Shown in pieces: positions 1 through 9,533 of a DNA stretch of 44,212 bases. The DNA lies in NCBI GenBank assembly GCA_017640685.1, contig JAEPQF010000006.1, positions 5,160-49,371 of the forward strand, in the 5' to 3' direction. Positions within the stretch are counted from its first letter, which is position 1. Every line of letters starts with the position of its first letter. Made by a program: the position numbers and the translations under genes. Source of the DNA: Hyphomicrobiales bacterium (GTDB lineage: Bacteria; Pseudomonadota; Alphaproteobacteria; Rhizobiales; HXMU1428-3). The notes under the pieces were generated by a model. That model made no database searches and had not been told where the DNA came from. It saw nothing but the letters and a program-made list of their open reading frames with translations.

Positions 1-135
1 CCGTTTACCTTCACCGCGCTCAATAGCTACGTTATATAGCTCTGCACGGCTATTATTAAGGTGAATAGTACCAGGTTCCCGAATAGGGAACGTCACATGC
101 TTGTTTGCACCACCATCAATCGCCTTTAACGTCAC
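1..135 (-). CDS. pckA: Phosphoenolpyruvate carboxykinase (ATP), N-terminal fragment
   Basis: The reverse strand encodes 45 residues running off the left edge of the window. A GTG start at 135 follows an AGGAG Shine-Dalgarno sequence ten bases upstream, and an in-frame TGA lies just before it. The segment around residues 22-45 (HLNNSRAELYNVAIERGEGK) matches the alphaproteobacterial PckA N-terminus, where a Leu-Tyr-x-x-Ala-[LI]-x-x-Gly-Glu-Gly pattern precedes the substrate-binding region. PckA converts oxaloacetate to phosphoenolpyruvate in gluconeogenesis. Its position divergent from chvI is the usual arrangement in Hyphomicrobiales, which strongly supports the call. The catalytic domain is outside the window. 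Confidence 0.8.
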   Translation of the reverse strand, partial: MTLKAIDGGANKHVTFPIREPGTIHLNNSRAELYNVAIERGEGKR

Positions 136-694
136 GACAAATCAACTCCTAAAATGGATATTGTTACTTTAAAATTGGCGGACACCTTCACACCAATTTT
201 TCACTCTGTTTTCTAAAGGGCAAGCTATATTTCAAATATATGACAAATGCCTCAGCCATTTTACTATTCTACAGGAGCAAAATGTTCAACCCACGAAATG
301 CCTAAAGTGATGCCATTTTAACAAAATTAAGGCATTACTGCGAAAAAATCGACATATTCTCATTTTAAAAGGAGAGCGAGCTCTTGTTTAACCTAAATAA
401 TGACTTGAGAAAAGTACCAAAAAGAAGGTGAACTTAATCCCATTTGTAAAGTGAATTAATCTTAAAAAAAAGCAAAGATCAAAGTGGAAAAGCTTTGAAA
501 TTAGGCAAATGCCGTAAAGTGATGGGCAAAACTAACAATTCATACACAGGGAATTAATGTTAAGATTATTGCCTTTCAGGTAAAAAGCAGTAACATTCAT
601 GGCGACTTTTGTGAGCTGCCTTAATATCTTCATAAAAAGACCTTATCGCGGCTGAGAGTTAAAAATATTGAAATAACAATAAGGCCTTAAAGAT
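136..694. other. Divergent intergenic region pckA/chvI
   Basis: About 560 bases without a gene. The stretch is A+T-rich and must hold the promoters for pckA (minus) and chvI (plus). I see no type I or type II repeat, no convincing ORF and no strong hairpin here. I could not assign a promoter with confidence. Confidence 0.6.
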
Positions 695-1402
695 ATGCCA
701 ACAGTAGCGCTTGTTGATGATGATCGAAATATCCTCACGTCTCTTCGTATCGTTTTAGAAACCGAAGGGTATCTTGTTCGCACCTATAATGATGGGGCTT
801 CAGGCCTTGAAGGGTTAACAAGTGAGCCACCCGATCTTGCCATTCTAGATATTAAAATGCCGCGCATGGACGGTATGGAGCTGTTACGCCGCTTGCGCCA
901 AGAATCAGAGCTACCCGTTATCTTCCTCACTTCCAAGGATGAAGAGATTGATGAGCTTTTTGGCCTCAAGATGGGGGCAGATGATTATATCAAAAAGCCG
1001 TTTTCTCAAAGATTGCTCTTAGAGCGTGTAAAAGCCATTATGCGTCGCTCAGCAGCAAGAGCCGTAGAGCCGGTTAAAAAAGACGCAAGTAACATTCTTG
1101 AGCGTGGGCTCTTGGTGATGGATGAAGAACGCCATACCTGCACATGGGACAACAAACCCGTAACCTTAACAGTCACTGAGTTTTTGATCCTTCAATCTTT
1201 GGCACAGCGCCCAGGCGTTGTAAAAAGCCGCGACGCTTTAATGGACGCGGCATACGATGACCAAGTTTATGTTGATGATAGAACAATTGATAGCCATATC
1301 AAACGTTTACGTAAAAAGTTCAAAGTCGTTGACGATAATTTTGATGTGATAGAAACCCTCTATGGCGTTGGCTATCGTTTTAAAGAAAAATCAGCACCAT
1401 AA
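695..1402 (+). CDS. chvI: Two-component response regulator ChvI (OmpR family)
   Basis: A 235-residue response regulator. The receiver domain covers about residues 1-118, with acidic residues D8-D10, phospho-acceptor D52 ([10 protein letters not shown]), T79 and K101 (KKPF). The C-terminal OmpR-type winged helix covers about 135-235, ending in the typical GVGYRF segment. With ChvG it forms the envelope/acid-stress system called ChvG-ChvI in Agrobacterium, ExoS-ChvI in Sinorhizobium and BvrS-BvrR in Brucella. The neighbours pckA, chvG, hprK and the PTS genes are its standard context. A terminator follows at 1426-1466, so chvG may also have its own promoter. Confidence 0.95.
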   Translation: MPTVALVDDDRNILTSLRIVLETEGYLVRTYNDGASGLEGLTSEPPDLAILDIKMPRMDGMELLRRLRQESELPVIFLTSKDEEIDELFGLKMGADDYIKKPFSQRLLLERVKAIMRRSAARAVEPVKKDASNILERGLLVMDEERHTCTWDNKPVTLTVTEFLILQSLAQRPGVVKSRDALMDAAYDDQVYVDDRTIDSHIKRLRKKFKVVDDNFDVIETLYGVGYRFKEKSAP

Positions 1403-1425
1403 CTAATGGGCTATATTAAAAATTA

Positions 1426-1466
1426 CTGCGTCTGAAGTGCTAGCAAGTGCGAAGACGCAGTTTTTT
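1426..1466 (+). terminator. Intrinsic terminator after chvI
   Basis: CTGCGTCT (1426-1433) pairs with AGACGCAG (1453-1460), and a run of six T follows directly. It lies 24 bases after the chvI stop and before chvG. The loop is long (19 bases), so read-through into chvG is possible. Confidence 0.7.
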
Positions 1467-1564
1467 CTATCCATAAAAAGCCGTCATGTTACAATAAATT
1501 TAGTTATTGTAAGCTTGAAAATAAAACGACAGCCATCCGCAAAGCCTTTAAAGGATCAGTTTAA

Positions 1565-3418
1565 ATGTCACAGAGTAAAAAGTGGCAGCCAGAAACAGTT
1601 GTAAACTCAATAAAGTCTCTGTCTCCTACAAATAACCAAACTTCTCTAATGACATTTAAAAAAATTCTCGTTCACATCCGTTCTGCCTTTCGTTCTTTTT
1701 TGAATTTCTCAACCCTTGGCCGAACAATCTTTATCTCAAACATGATCGCCCTCGTGTTTTTGATGCTTGGAATTTTATACCTTAATCAACTACGTGCTGG
1801 ATTAATTGGCGCCAAAGTTGAAAGTTTGCAAACACAAGGTGAAATTATAGCCGGCGCAATTGCTGCCTCAGCAACAGCAGACACAGATCAAATCATTGTA
1901 GATCCAGATAGTCTCTTGGAAACAGGTGCAGATGCCCCTTTCATTACAGGAGATACATTTACATCTTTAGAATTTCCAATTGACCCAGAACGCGTCGCTC
2001 CTATATTGCGCCGATTGGTGCAACCAACAGGAACAAGAGCTCGGATATACGATTCTGATCAGACTTTAATCATTGATAGTCAAAGGCTTTACTCTGGCGG
2101 CTTGCAAACAAAGACTGAGATCAATCAAACAAATAACGACGATCAAAGTTTGTATTCTCAAATTGAGCAAGCCTTTAAGCGAGTGCTTTTTTACAGTGAT
2201 TTACCAATCTACCAAGAAGACAAAATTGGTGATGGTGCCGTTTATGATGAAGTCGGCGCAGCCAAAGCTGGCACATCAACACCAATGGTGCGTGTAACGA
2301 CTGAAGGAAAGCATATTGTCTCGGTGGCTGTCCCCATCATAAGGCTACGCCGTGTTTTAGGCGTGCTACTTTTATCTACGAAAGGTGGCGGCGTTGAGCA
2401 AACCATCCGCTCAGAAAGACGGGCTATTTTACGCCTGGCATTCCTTGCATTTGGTGTCAGTCTTTTAACGTCTCTCTTTTTAACAAGATACATCGCTCAA
2501 CCCATGCGCCGTTTATCAGCTGCTGCCAAGCGAGTTGGCGAAAGTATAAAGGCCAGAGAAGAAATCCCTGATTATACAGATAGAAATGATGAAATCGGCC
2601 AACTATCCGGCTCTTTCAGAGAAATGACTGCCGCACTTTATAGACGGTTAGATGCGATTGAAACATTCGCTGCTGATGTGGCTCATGAATTAAAAAATCC
2701 TCTTACATCTCTGAGAAGTGCTGCCGAAACCCTTGAGCTTGTTAAAACGGATGAACAGCGAACCAGATTAGTCGATATCATTCAAAATGATGTCAAAAGA
2801 CTGGATCGGCTTATCAGTGATATTTCTGATGCGTCACGATTAGATGCAGAATTAGCCAGAGAAGATACGGCAGTTCTGAACATTAAAGATGTACTTGAGG
2901 GAACGCTAAACGTCTTCAATGACATTCATAGAGGTAATCAAACAGCCGTAAAATTAAATATGTTTGAAGCTAAAGATGAGCGTGCTTTTCTTTTACGAGG
3001 CCATGATAGCCGCTTAGGTCAAGTTCTTATAAACTTACTTGAAAATGCGCTGTCTTTTTCACCTCAAGATGGCAAGGTCTGGGTCTCTGCTTCAAGAAAA
3101 GATGGAAAAATCATTCTTTATGTTGATGATGAAGGGCCAGGTATTCCTCCAGAGCATTTAGGTAAAATTTTTAAGCGGTTTTATACAGATCGCCCTGAAG
3201 GAGAAGAGTTCGGCAATAACTCAGGTTTGGGCCTAAGCATTTCTCAGCAAATTATCACGGCGCATAAAGGAACGATTAGAGCTGAAAATAGATATACTTT
3301 GCCTGGCGAACCACGAATTGAAACAGAGGAGCAAATTGGCAATCGGCAACCTTTAGGTGCCAGATTTGTCATTGAGTTACCTGCCATTCATAAAATGAAG
3401 CAAGATGATAATTCATAA
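1565..3418 (+). CDS. chvG: Sensor histidine kinase ChvG (ExoS/BvrS type)
   Basis: A 617-residue membrane sensor kinase. A first transmembrane helix lies near residues 54-73, then a periplasmic domain of about 215 residues, a second helix near 288-308, a HAMP linker, and a HisKA domain with phospho-acceptor H374 (DVAHELKNPL). The ATPase domain has N-box N490/N494 (LINLLENALSF), G1 DDEGPGIPPE and G2 NSGLGLS. It senses envelope or acid stress and phosphorylates ChvI; in the periplasm of relatives it is held off by ExoR, which is not in this window. The first 40 or so residues are cytoplasmic and poorly conserved, so a start at the internal Met29 is possible. Its 3' end overlaps hprK by 14 bases. 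Confidence 0.94.
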   Translation: MSQSKKWQPETVVNSIKSLSPTNNQTSLMTFKKILVHIRSAFRSFLNFSTLGRTIFISNMIALVFLMLGILYLNQLRAGLIGAKVESLQTQGEIIAGAIAASATADTDQIIVDPDSLLETGADAPFITGDTFTSLEFPIDPERVAPILRRLVQPTGTRARIYDSDQTLIIDSQRLYSGGLQTKTEINQTNNDDQSLYSQIEQAFKRVLFYSDLPIYQEDKIGDGAVYDEVGAAKAGTSTPMVRVTTEGKHIVSVAVPIIRLRRVLGVLLLSTKGGGVEQTIRSERRAILRLAFLAFGVSLLTSLFLTRYIAQPMRRLSAAAKRVGESIKAREEIPDYTDRNDEIGQLSGSFREMTAALYRRLDAIETFAADVAHELKNPLTSLRSAAETLELVKTDEQRTRLVDIIQNDVKRLDRLISDISDASRLDAELAREDTAVLNIKDVLEGTLNVFNDIHRGNQTAVKLNMFEAKDERAFLLRGHDSRLGQVLINLLENALSFSPQDGKVWVSASRKDGKIILYVDDEGPGIPPEHLGKIFKRFYTDRPEGEEFGNNSGLGLSISQQIITAHKGTIRAENRYTLPGEPRIETEEQIGNRQPLGARFVIELPAIHKMKQDDNS

Positions 3419-3869
3419 AACCATTCAACATGGAACACTCATCAATTTCAAAGGCAAAGGTGTCTTGTTGCTTGGGCCATCCGCTTCAGGTAAATCTGAT
3501 CTGGCTCTACGTTTGATTGCACCCCCAAATCCTTATGCAAGCGAAAAAATCCCGACCCATTTGGTGGCTGATGATCAGGTTGAAATCTCTATAGAAACTA
3601 TCCAAGGAGAGCAAATGCTCTTAGGGTCGGCACCAGAAACGTTAAAAGGTTTGTTAGAAGTCAGGCATATAGGAATTAAATCGGTTCCATATTTAGAAAA
3701 AAGCACGATTGACTACGTAATTAAGCTGAAAAAATATGATGAAATCGAGAGATTGCCGGCAGAAAATCTAGAAATTGAACTTGTGGAGGGACACGCTCTT
3801 CCACTTTTTCATATAGACCCGTTTGAAGCTTCCGCATTGAATAAACTATATCTGCTCATTGATGGTTAA
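3405..3869 (+). CDS. hprK: HPr kinase/phosphorylase, short alphaproteobacterial form
   Basis: A 154-residue protein with Walker A GPSASGKS at 24-31, the acidic VADDQV motif at 55-60 and the HprK signature GLLEVRHIGI at 83-92. It lacks the N-terminal domain of the roughly 310-residue Firmicutes enzymes, as is normal in alphaproteobacteria. It is expected to phosphorylate and dephosphorylate the regulatory serine of HPr (Ser50 of the HPr at 4594). The start lies inside the end of chvG, so translational coupling is likely. In Brucella this kinase and the PTS proteins are linked genetically to BvrR/BvrS, which fits this context. Confidence 0.93.
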   Translation: MIIHKTIQHGTLINFKGKGVLLLGPSASGKSDLALRLIAPPNPYASEKIPTHLVADDQVEISIETIQGEQMLLGSAPETLKGLLEVRHIGIKSVPYLEKSTIDYVIKLKKYDEIERLPAENLEIELVEGHALPLFHIDPFEASALNKLYLLIDG

Positions 3870-4026
3870 AGCTTGTACTTTATCAAATCTCATAAAAAAG
3901 TTATCAAAATCAAACAAAATCACTTGCCAGCAGCCACAATCATAGACAATGTAATCTTTTGAAGATGTTGGCATCACAAATTAATATAAAAATAATAGTC
4001 ATTAAAAAATATATTTGGGAAAAATA

Positions 4027-4428
4027 ATGATTGGTCTTGTTATTGTCACCCATGGGAGACTGGCAGAGGAATTTAGAGCGGCATTAGAACATGTTGTTGG
4101 CCCTCAAGATAATTTAGAAACCGTATCAATTGGTCCCGATGATGATATGGAAGCACGCCGGAAAGACATCATAGATGCGATTGGCCGTGTAGATGATAAT
4201 GACGGTGTCGTATTGCTAACAGATATGTTTGGCGGCACACCGTCAAATCTTGCAATTTCAATTATGGATCATGCAAAAATTGAAGTTATAGCAGGTATCA
4301 ACCTGCCATTGCTCATTAAGCTTGCAAGCCTTCGTAATGAAACTGACATAGAAGCGGTTATTTTAAAAGCACAAGAAGCAGGTCGAAAATATATCTCAAT
4401 CGCAAGCCATGTACTCAGCGATAAATAA
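4027..4428 (+). CDS. PTS EIIA component, mannose family (regulatory PTS)
   Basis: A 133-residue protein with the EIIA-Man fold. The phosphorylated histidine is H9 in IVTHGRLAEE, and DMFGGTPSN is the second conserved motif. I chose the ATG at 4027, preceded by TTGGGA, because an upstream TTG at 4015 has no better ribosome-binding site and the family starts directly at MIGLVIVTHG. No EIIB/EIIC permease is nearby, so this is part of a sugar-independent regulatory phosphorelay with HPr and HprK, as known for Hyphomicrobiales. It is often called ptsM or manX; I leave the symbol open. Confidence 0.92.
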   Translation: MIGLVIVTHGRLAEEFRAALEHVVGPQDNLETVSIGPDDDMEARRKDIIDAIGRVDDNDGVVLLTDMFGGTPSNLAISIMDHAKIEVIAGINLPLLIKLASLRNETDIEAVILKAQEAGRKYISIASHVLSDK

Positions 4429-4593
4429 GTATTAAGCGATAAATAATAATCAAAAATCGCATTTATAAATTCAACAACAAAAACAAAAAGATAATAAGAT
4501 AACGATCTAAAGTCGAGGCCAACAGCCATTTTTAAATGAAGCCACTGGGGAGTGTTTCATTTAAAAAGATGAAAGACGGAGAGGGAAGAACAG

Positions 4594-4875
4594 ATGACGG
4601 AACAATCCACCATTGCAGAAGTAACAATCTGCAATAAAAAGGGGCTTCACGCCAGAGCTTCAGCAGCCTTCGTCAAATGCGCTGGGCAATATAATGCTGA
4701 AATAGACGTGACTAAAGATGGTCAAACAGTAGGTGGTAGCTCAATAATGGGCTTGATGATGCTTGCAGCCTCTCAAGGCTCATCAATCGTAATTGAAGCC
4801 AAAGGGCCAGAAGGAGATGAGGCATTAAAAGCACTCATCACACTCATCGAAGCTAAATTTCATGAAGGAGAGTAA
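4594..4875 (+). CDS. HPr phosphocarrier protein
   Basis: A 93-residue HPr with active-site H19 (KKGLHARAS) and regulatory serine S50 in GGSSIMGLMML, the target of HprK. A strong ribosome-binding site (GGAGAGGGAA) precedes the ATG. It carries phosphate between EI (not in the window) and the EIIA encoded just upstream. Both phosphorylation sites are intact, so it can be controlled through both the His and Ser routes. It is the last gene of the chvI/PTS block before the repeat cluster and ahcY. Confidence 0.95.
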   Translation: MTEQSTIAEVTICNKKGLHARASAAFVKCAGQYNAEIDVTKDGQTVGGSSIMGLMMLAASQGSSIVIEAKGPEGDEALKALITLIEAKFHEGE

Positions 4876-5073
4876 GGCAAGCCACTTGAAATAAGTTAGC
4901 TGCTCACCAAATAAGCTTGTCACTGATCAGACAGCATATAAAACTTTCTTTATATCCCTCTTGCTCTTTTCTGCAGACGGCTTTATAAGGTTTTTTGAAT
5001 AAAACCCAGAGCTTTCTCCCCAAAAGCGAATTAGCTCTAGGGGTAGCTATGCGGTTGGTAACTGATGTGCAAA

Positions 5074-5165
5074 GCAGTTGCTTTATCGGCAACAGAAGCA
5101 CATTGCGGATGCTTTATGGGCATCTGAAGCATAGAAATGCGGTTGGCTATTGGGCAACTGAAGCA
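5074..5165 (+). repeat. Three adjacent type I hairpin repeats upstream of ahcY
   Basis: Three copies in a row: 5074-5100 (arms GTTGC/GCAAC), 5104-5131 (GATGC/GCATC) and 5138-5165 (GTTG/CAAC). Each has the outer TGC...GCA closure and the TGAA (or AGAA) linker. A degenerate fourth copy may lie at 5050-5070. They occupy most of the 327-base gap between HPr and ahcY. The third copy contains an in-frame ATG at 5137 that would artificially extend ahcY. Confidence 0.85.
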
Positions 5166-5202
5166 CAGAAATAAAACAAAGAGCTTAACTAAAGGACGAG
5201 TG

Positions 5203-6603
5203 ATGACAGAATTTACAGATTATGCAGTCGCTGATATCAGCTTGGCTGATTTTGGATATAAAGAGATTGCTATTGCAGAAACAGAAATGCCAGGCCTAAT
5301 GGCTGTGCGCGAAGAGTATAAAGATGCACAGCCACTTAAAGGTGCTCGCATTTCAGGTTCTCTGCATATGACAATCCAAACAGCCGTTTTAATTCAAACA
5401 TTAAAAGCGCTGGGTGCTGAAATTCGTTGGGCATCATGCAACATCTTCTCAACTCAAGATCACGCCGCTGCAGCCATTGCAAAAGACGGCATTCCAGTTT
5501 TCGCTCATAAAGGTGAGACATTAGAAGAATATTGGAACTTCATCGACAAAATCTTTGATTGGGGTGACGACAGCACAGCCAACATGATCCTCGATGATGG
5601 CGGCGATGCAACCATCTACATCATCCTTGGTGCTGAAGCTGAAAAAGATATTTCTGTACTTGATAATCCAGGCAACGAAGAAGAAGAAGTTCTTTTCGCA
5701 ACCATCAAAAAACGCCTAGAGCAAAGCCCAGGTTGGTTTGCAAAACAAAGAGATGCCATCAAAGGTGTATCTGAAGAAACAACAACAGGTGTTCACCGTC
5801 TTTATCAAATGGTTGAACAAGGACGCCTACCATTCCCAGCTATCAATGTGAATGACAGTGTGACCAAATCAAAATTTGACAACCTCTATGGCTGCCGCGA
5901 AAGCCTTGTTGACGGTATCAAGCGTGCAACAGACGTTATGATGTCTGGTAAAGTTGCAGTTGTTTGTGGCTTTGGTGATGTTGGCAAAGGTTCTGCTGAA
6001 AGCCTGCGCAGCCAAGGTGCTCGTGTGATTGTCACTGAAATTGACCCAATCTGCGCTCTGCAAGCTGCTATGCAAGGTTATGAAGTGAACACACTCGAAG
6101 AAGCAGCACCTGAAGGCGATATCTTCGTGACAACAACAGGCAACAAAGACGTGATCACAGTTGATCATATGCGCGATATGAAAGACCGCGCAATTGTTGC
6201 AAATATTGGTCACTTTGACAGTGAAATTCAGGTTGCAGCTTTGAAAAACTACACATGGCACAACGTGAAACCACAAGTAGATGAAGTTGAGTTCCCTGAT
6301 GGAAAACGACTCATTCTTTTGGCTGAAGGCCGTTTGGTCAACTTGGCTTGTGCAACAGGCCACCCAAGTTTCGTGATGAGTGCTTCATTCACCAACCAAG
6401 TCTTGGCTCAAATCGAGCTATGGGACAATAACGACAAATATAACAATGAAGTTTATGTATTGCCTAAGAACTTGGACGAAAAAGTAGCTACGTTGCACCT
6501 TGAAAAACTCGGCGTGAAATTGACAAAACTGTCAAAAGAACAAGCTGATTACATCGGTGTAGAAGTTGACGGCCCTTATAAGCCAGAACATTACCGCTAC
6601 TAA
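5203..6603 (+). CDS. ahcY: Adenosylhomocysteinase
   Basis: A 466-residue enzyme that hydrolyses S-adenosylhomocysteine to adenosine and homocysteine, using NAD. The NAD-binding Rossmann motif [13 protein letters not shown] begins at residue 256, and the C-terminus ends in the family-typical KPEHYRY. The length fits the bacterial form with the extra insertion of about 40 residues relative to mammalian enzymes. I chose ATG 5203 (MTEFTDYAV), which follows AAAGGACGAG; the ATG at 5137 lies in a type I repeat and adds 22 non-homologous residues. I see no SAH-type riboswitch in the leader, only repeats. Confidence 0.97.
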   Translation: MTEFTDYAVADISLADFGYKEIAIAETEMPGLMAVREEYKDAQPLKGARISGSLHMTIQTAVLIQTLKALGAEIRWASCNIFSTQDHAAAAIAKDGIPVFAHKGETLEEYWNFIDKIFDWGDDSTANMILDDGGDATIYIILGAEAEKDISVLDNPGNEEEEVLFATIKKRLEQSPGWFAKQRDAIKGVSEETTTGVHRLYQMVEQGRLPFPAINVNDSVTKSKFDNLYGCRESLVDGIKRATDVMMSGKVAVVCGFGDVGKGSAESLRSQGARVIVTEIDPICALQAAMQGYEVNTLEEAAPEGDIFVTTTGNKDVITVDHMRDMKDRAIVANIGHFDSEIQVAALKNYTWHNVKPQVDEVEFPDGKRLILLAEGRLVNLACATGHPSFVMSASFTNQVLAQIELWDNNDKYNNEVYVLPKNLDEKVATLHLEKLGVKLTKLSKEQADYIGVEVDGPYKPEHYRY

Positions 6604-6615
6604 ACTATATATAAC

Positions 6616-6647
6616 TGTCGCAGGCTTCTTTTATGGGGCCTGCGACA
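6616..6647. terminator. Perfect inverted repeat after ahcY, possible terminator
   Basis: TGTCGCAGGC (6616-6625) and GCCTGCGACA (6638-6647) are perfectly complementary over 10 bp with a 12-base loop. It lies 13 bases after the ahcY stop. No T-run follows on the plus strand, so it may act only as an mRNA 3'-end structure. Confidence 0.45.
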
Positions 6648-6749
6648 AATCAGATACCTGCAAATAAATACGCCCCCCCTCATCAGACACATACCAAGAA
6701 CATAATCTTTCCATATGAAGAAGAGTAGTGCTTTTTTGCACCTGGACAT

Positions 6750-6846
6750 CGGCGGTACATAGTGCGGTACATGGCGCGACTAGCGTCCAGTACCTAGGCA
6801 CGGCGCCGTTGCAAGCCTGCCGCGATAGCGGCAGATTAGCCGTGAA
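6750..6846 (+). repeat. Degenerate type II multi-hairpin repeat
   Basis: Lies in the 358-base gap between ahcY and divL. It keeps the ACATGGCG...TAGCG block (about 6769-6786) and a perfect hairpin CTGCCGC/GCGGCAG (6817-6823 and 6828-6834, GATA loop) followed by ATTAGCCGTGA, matching hairpin C of the type II copies near 30 and 39 kb. The middle part has diverged. Confidence 0.55.
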
Positions 6847-6961
6847 CCGCAACTTATTGTGTGTAAGCCGATGAAAGCAGTGCTCTTTATTTGAGTGTGG
6901 CCTTGTTAAGCGTGTAGATTAATGAGTGATTCGCAAAATATTTTTTTGGGTTTAAGGCTCA

Positions 6962-9499
6962 ATGCAGGCAAAAAAGAAAATGAAAGATAAAGTGCAAAAT
7001 CTAGGCGCTGCGCTTCCTCAGTTTGGGCATGTTTTGCCTTTAATTGTCGTGAGTGCCGCATTTGTAGGTCTAGCCATCTGGGCAGCTCAAATTTCAGGCT
7101 TAGAAGGGGCACCTCTTTTTAGTTCATGGGATTTCTTAGCCGCCATCTTAAGTTTAGGGGCTTTAGTTTTCTCAGCGATAATTTCTTTTTACGCCATCCA
7201 AACCCAAAAAACAGCGCAAACTGAGCGTGAAAGAGCCCAAAAAGACGTCGGGCAAATCCGCCAGGAATTAAACTTGGCGCAAGCCATGCTGAAGGCAGAA
7301 CCACAGCTTTTAATGTTGTGGGATGAAAAGGGCGAGCCAAATCTCATCATTCACACGCTAGATACTGACACAGGCATTCCGTTTCACTTTTCTGAGACTT
7401 TATATTTTGATCAATGGCTTGAATTACCATCCGCAATAGAGCTTCGCAATAAACTAGAAAGCCTCTTTCGAGATGGCAGCGCATTCACGTTAACAATCAG
7501 AACTTTAACAGGCCATCACCTTGAAGCAGATGGTCGCTCGGCTGGTGGCACACCAATATTAAGGTTGAGAAATATCGCGGGGAGCGCCAGTGAAATTGCG
7601 AATATTTACGAACATCGCCGGAACTTAACACAGCTTGTTGAAGCGCAGCATTCTTTGCTAAATGCACTGCCAATGCCAGTTTGGTTCCGTGATGAGGCCG
7701 GTAAGCTCACATGGGTCAATAAATCATATATGGATCATGTGGGCGCAGTGAATTTGGATGATATTAAATCTCGTCAAATCGAGTTGCTAGAATTGCGCCA
7801 AAGAAAAGCTGTTGCTGAAACCATTGAAGATAATAAAACTTTTTCAGAGCGGTTTCATACTATCATTGCTGGCCAAAGACGCACATTTGATGCCGTTGCC
7901 ATCCCGCTAGTTGAGGGAAGTGCCGGCCTTGCTATGGATATGGGCGATATTGAAAGCGCTGAAGGTCAGTTAGAAAACCTCATTGAAGCACACACAAAAA
8001 CATTAAACAGAGTGGCAACCGCAACCGCTATATTTAATGGAAATCAACGACTAACCTTCTGCAACCAAGCCTATGTTGATCTTTGGGGGCTAGATCAAAA
8101 TTGGTTAGATACAGGGCCAGAAGAAGGTGAAATTCTTGATAAATTGAGTTCTATGCGCCGCCTGCCTGAAGAGGCAGATTATAATGCATGGCGCGAGACC
8201 CAGTTAAAAGTATATGAAACTCAGGAAAACAATGAGGAATGGTGGCACTTACCTGATGGCCGCACCATTCAAGTGATGAGTGAACAACGCTCTGATGGCG
8301 GCGTTACGCATCTTTATGATGATGTTACAGAACGTTTCGCCATGGAAAGCCGCTATAATGAATTAATTGGCGTTCAAAGAGAAACTTTGGATAATTTAGC
8401 TGAAGGCGTTGCTGTGTTCTCAACGGACGGTCGCTTGCGCCTCTTTAATCCAGCCTTTGCAGAAATTTGGCAGCTAGATAAAACATTCTTGAAAAATGTG
8501 CCTCACATTGATGAGGTCATTTTTAAGTGCCGTACTTTACTGGATGATGCCTCATGGGATGATGTCCATAGCGCGGTGACATCTATTAGTGACCGCCGTG
8601 ACAGACAATCAGCAGAGCTCACAAGACCTGATGGGAAAATCATAGAATATACCGCCTCTCCTTTGCCAGATGGCGCAACTCTTTTGACATATAGTGATGT
8701 CACTGTTCACCGCCGCATGGAACGCGTCTTGCGCGAGCGAAACGAAGCTCTGGTCGCAGCAGACAATCTTAAAAACACCTTCATTTCACATGTCTCATAT
8801 GAATTAAGATCACCGCTTACAAACATCATTGGCTTTAGTGAGTTGATGAGCGCGAAAACCAGTGGTGATTTAAATGAGAAACAAAGCGAATATTTAACAG
8901 ACATTCGCAATTCATCAGATAATCTTCTCGCCATTGTTGATGACATTCTAGACTTAGCCACAATCGATGCTGGCAGGCTTGATCTGAATATTGAAACTGT
9001 GCCCGTGAAAGATGTCGTAGATAGTGCTGCAAAACGTTTGCAAAAACAATATGATAAAGAAAAAGTTGACCTTCAAATCGACTTGGCAAAGAATATCGGC
9101 AGTTTCGATGTTGATAGCAAGCGCATTAGCCAGGTGATCTACAATCTCTTAAGCAACGCTGTTGGCTTCTCTGATGAAGGCGCTAAAGTAAGCGTCTCTG
9201 CTAAAAAGTGCAAAGACCAAATTGAAATTGCTGTGATAGACAGCGGCTGTGGCATCCCAGAGGCCGAACAAAGTTCGGTTTTTGACCGGTTCGAGAGCAA
9301 ATCACGCGGTTCAAACCATCGCGGTGCAGGGCTAGGTTTGTCAATTGTGAAAAACTTAGTTGAAGCTCACGATGGTTCTGTTCATCTAAGCTCTCATGAA
9401 GGTATGGGGACAACGATTACAGTCTCACTCCCCATTAAACAAACGGGAACAGAAAGTGATAATAGAGCTCTTGACGAAAAGAAGAGCAATGCAGCATAA
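6962..9499 (+). CDS. divL: DivL-type PAS pseudokinase (Tyr in place of phospho-acceptor His)
   Basis: An 845-residue protein. Two N-terminal transmembrane helices lie near residues 23-43 and 57-77, then a coiled region, at least three PAS-like segments (about 230-320, 345-455, 470-585), a HisKA-like domain and a full ATPase domain with N-box N728/N732 (IYNLLSNAVGF), G1 DSGCGIPE and G2 GAGLGL. The H-box reads HVSYELRSPL: Y613 occupies the position of the phospho-acceptor histidine. This is the hallmark of DivL, which in Caulobacter binds DivK~P and controls CckA and so CtrA activity at the cell pole. Location directly after ahcY is as in other Hyphomicrobiales. The start could also be Met7 (6980). 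Low-level kinase or phosphatase activity is not excluded. Confidence 0.88.
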   Translation: MQAKKKMKDKVQNLGAALPQFGHVLPLIVVSAAFVGLAIWAAQISGLEGAPLFSSWDFLAAILSLGALVFSAIISFYAIQTQKTAQTERERAQKDVGQIRQELNLAQAMLKAEPQLLMLWDEKGEPNLIIHTLDTDTGIPFHFSETLYFDQWLELPSAIELRNKLESLFRDGSAFTLTIRTLTGHHLEADGRSAGGTPILRLRNIAGSASEIANIYEHRRNLTQLVEAQHSLLNALPMPVWFRDEAGKLTWVNKSYMDHVGAVNLDDIKSRQIELLELRQRKAVAETIEDNKTFSERFHTIIAGQRRTFDAVAIPLVEGSAGLAMDMGDIESAEGQLENLIEAHTKTLNRVATATAIFNGNQRLTFCNQAYVDLWGLDQNWLDTGPEEGEILDKLSSMRRLPEEADYNAWRETQLKVYETQENNEEWWHLPDGRTIQVMSEQRSDGGVTHLYDDVTERFAMESRYNELIGVQRETLDNLAEGVAVFSTDGRLRLFNPAFAEIWQLDKTFLKNVPHIDEVIFKCRTLLDDASWDDVHSAVTSISDRRDRQSAELTRPDGKIIEYTASPLPDGATLLTYSDVTVHRRMERVLRERNEALVAADNLKNTFISHVSYELRSPLTNIIGFSELMSAKTSGDLNEKQSEYLTDIRNSSDNLLAIVDDILDLATIDAGRLDLNIETVPVKDVVDSAAKRLQKQYDKEKVDLQIDLAKNIGSFDVDSKRISQVIYNLLSNAVGFSDEGAKVSVSAKKCKDQIEIAVIDSGCGIPEAEQSSVFDRFESKSRGSNHRGAGLGLSIVKNLVEAHDGSVHLSSHEGMGTTITVSLPIKQTGTESDNRALDEKKSNAA

Positions 9500-9533
9500 C
9501 CCCATTGTTTGCCTATATTTTTTGGAGTAATGC

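Noticed and set aside
4876-5202. SAH or SAM riboswitch in the ahcY leader
   Set aside because: The leader is occupied by type I repeat hairpins; no riboswitch core motif could be recognised.
5869-6363. 164-residue minus-strand frame inside ahcY
   Set aside because: Antisense shadow of a highly conserved gene; Cys/His/Asn-rich composition is typical of a reverse-frame artefact.
6604-6961. tRNA or other stable RNA in the ahcY-divL gap
   Set aside because: The strong hairpins match type II repeat structure and the ahcY 3' dyad; no cloverleaf, T-loop or CCA end is visible. No tRNA or rRNA was found elsewhere either.
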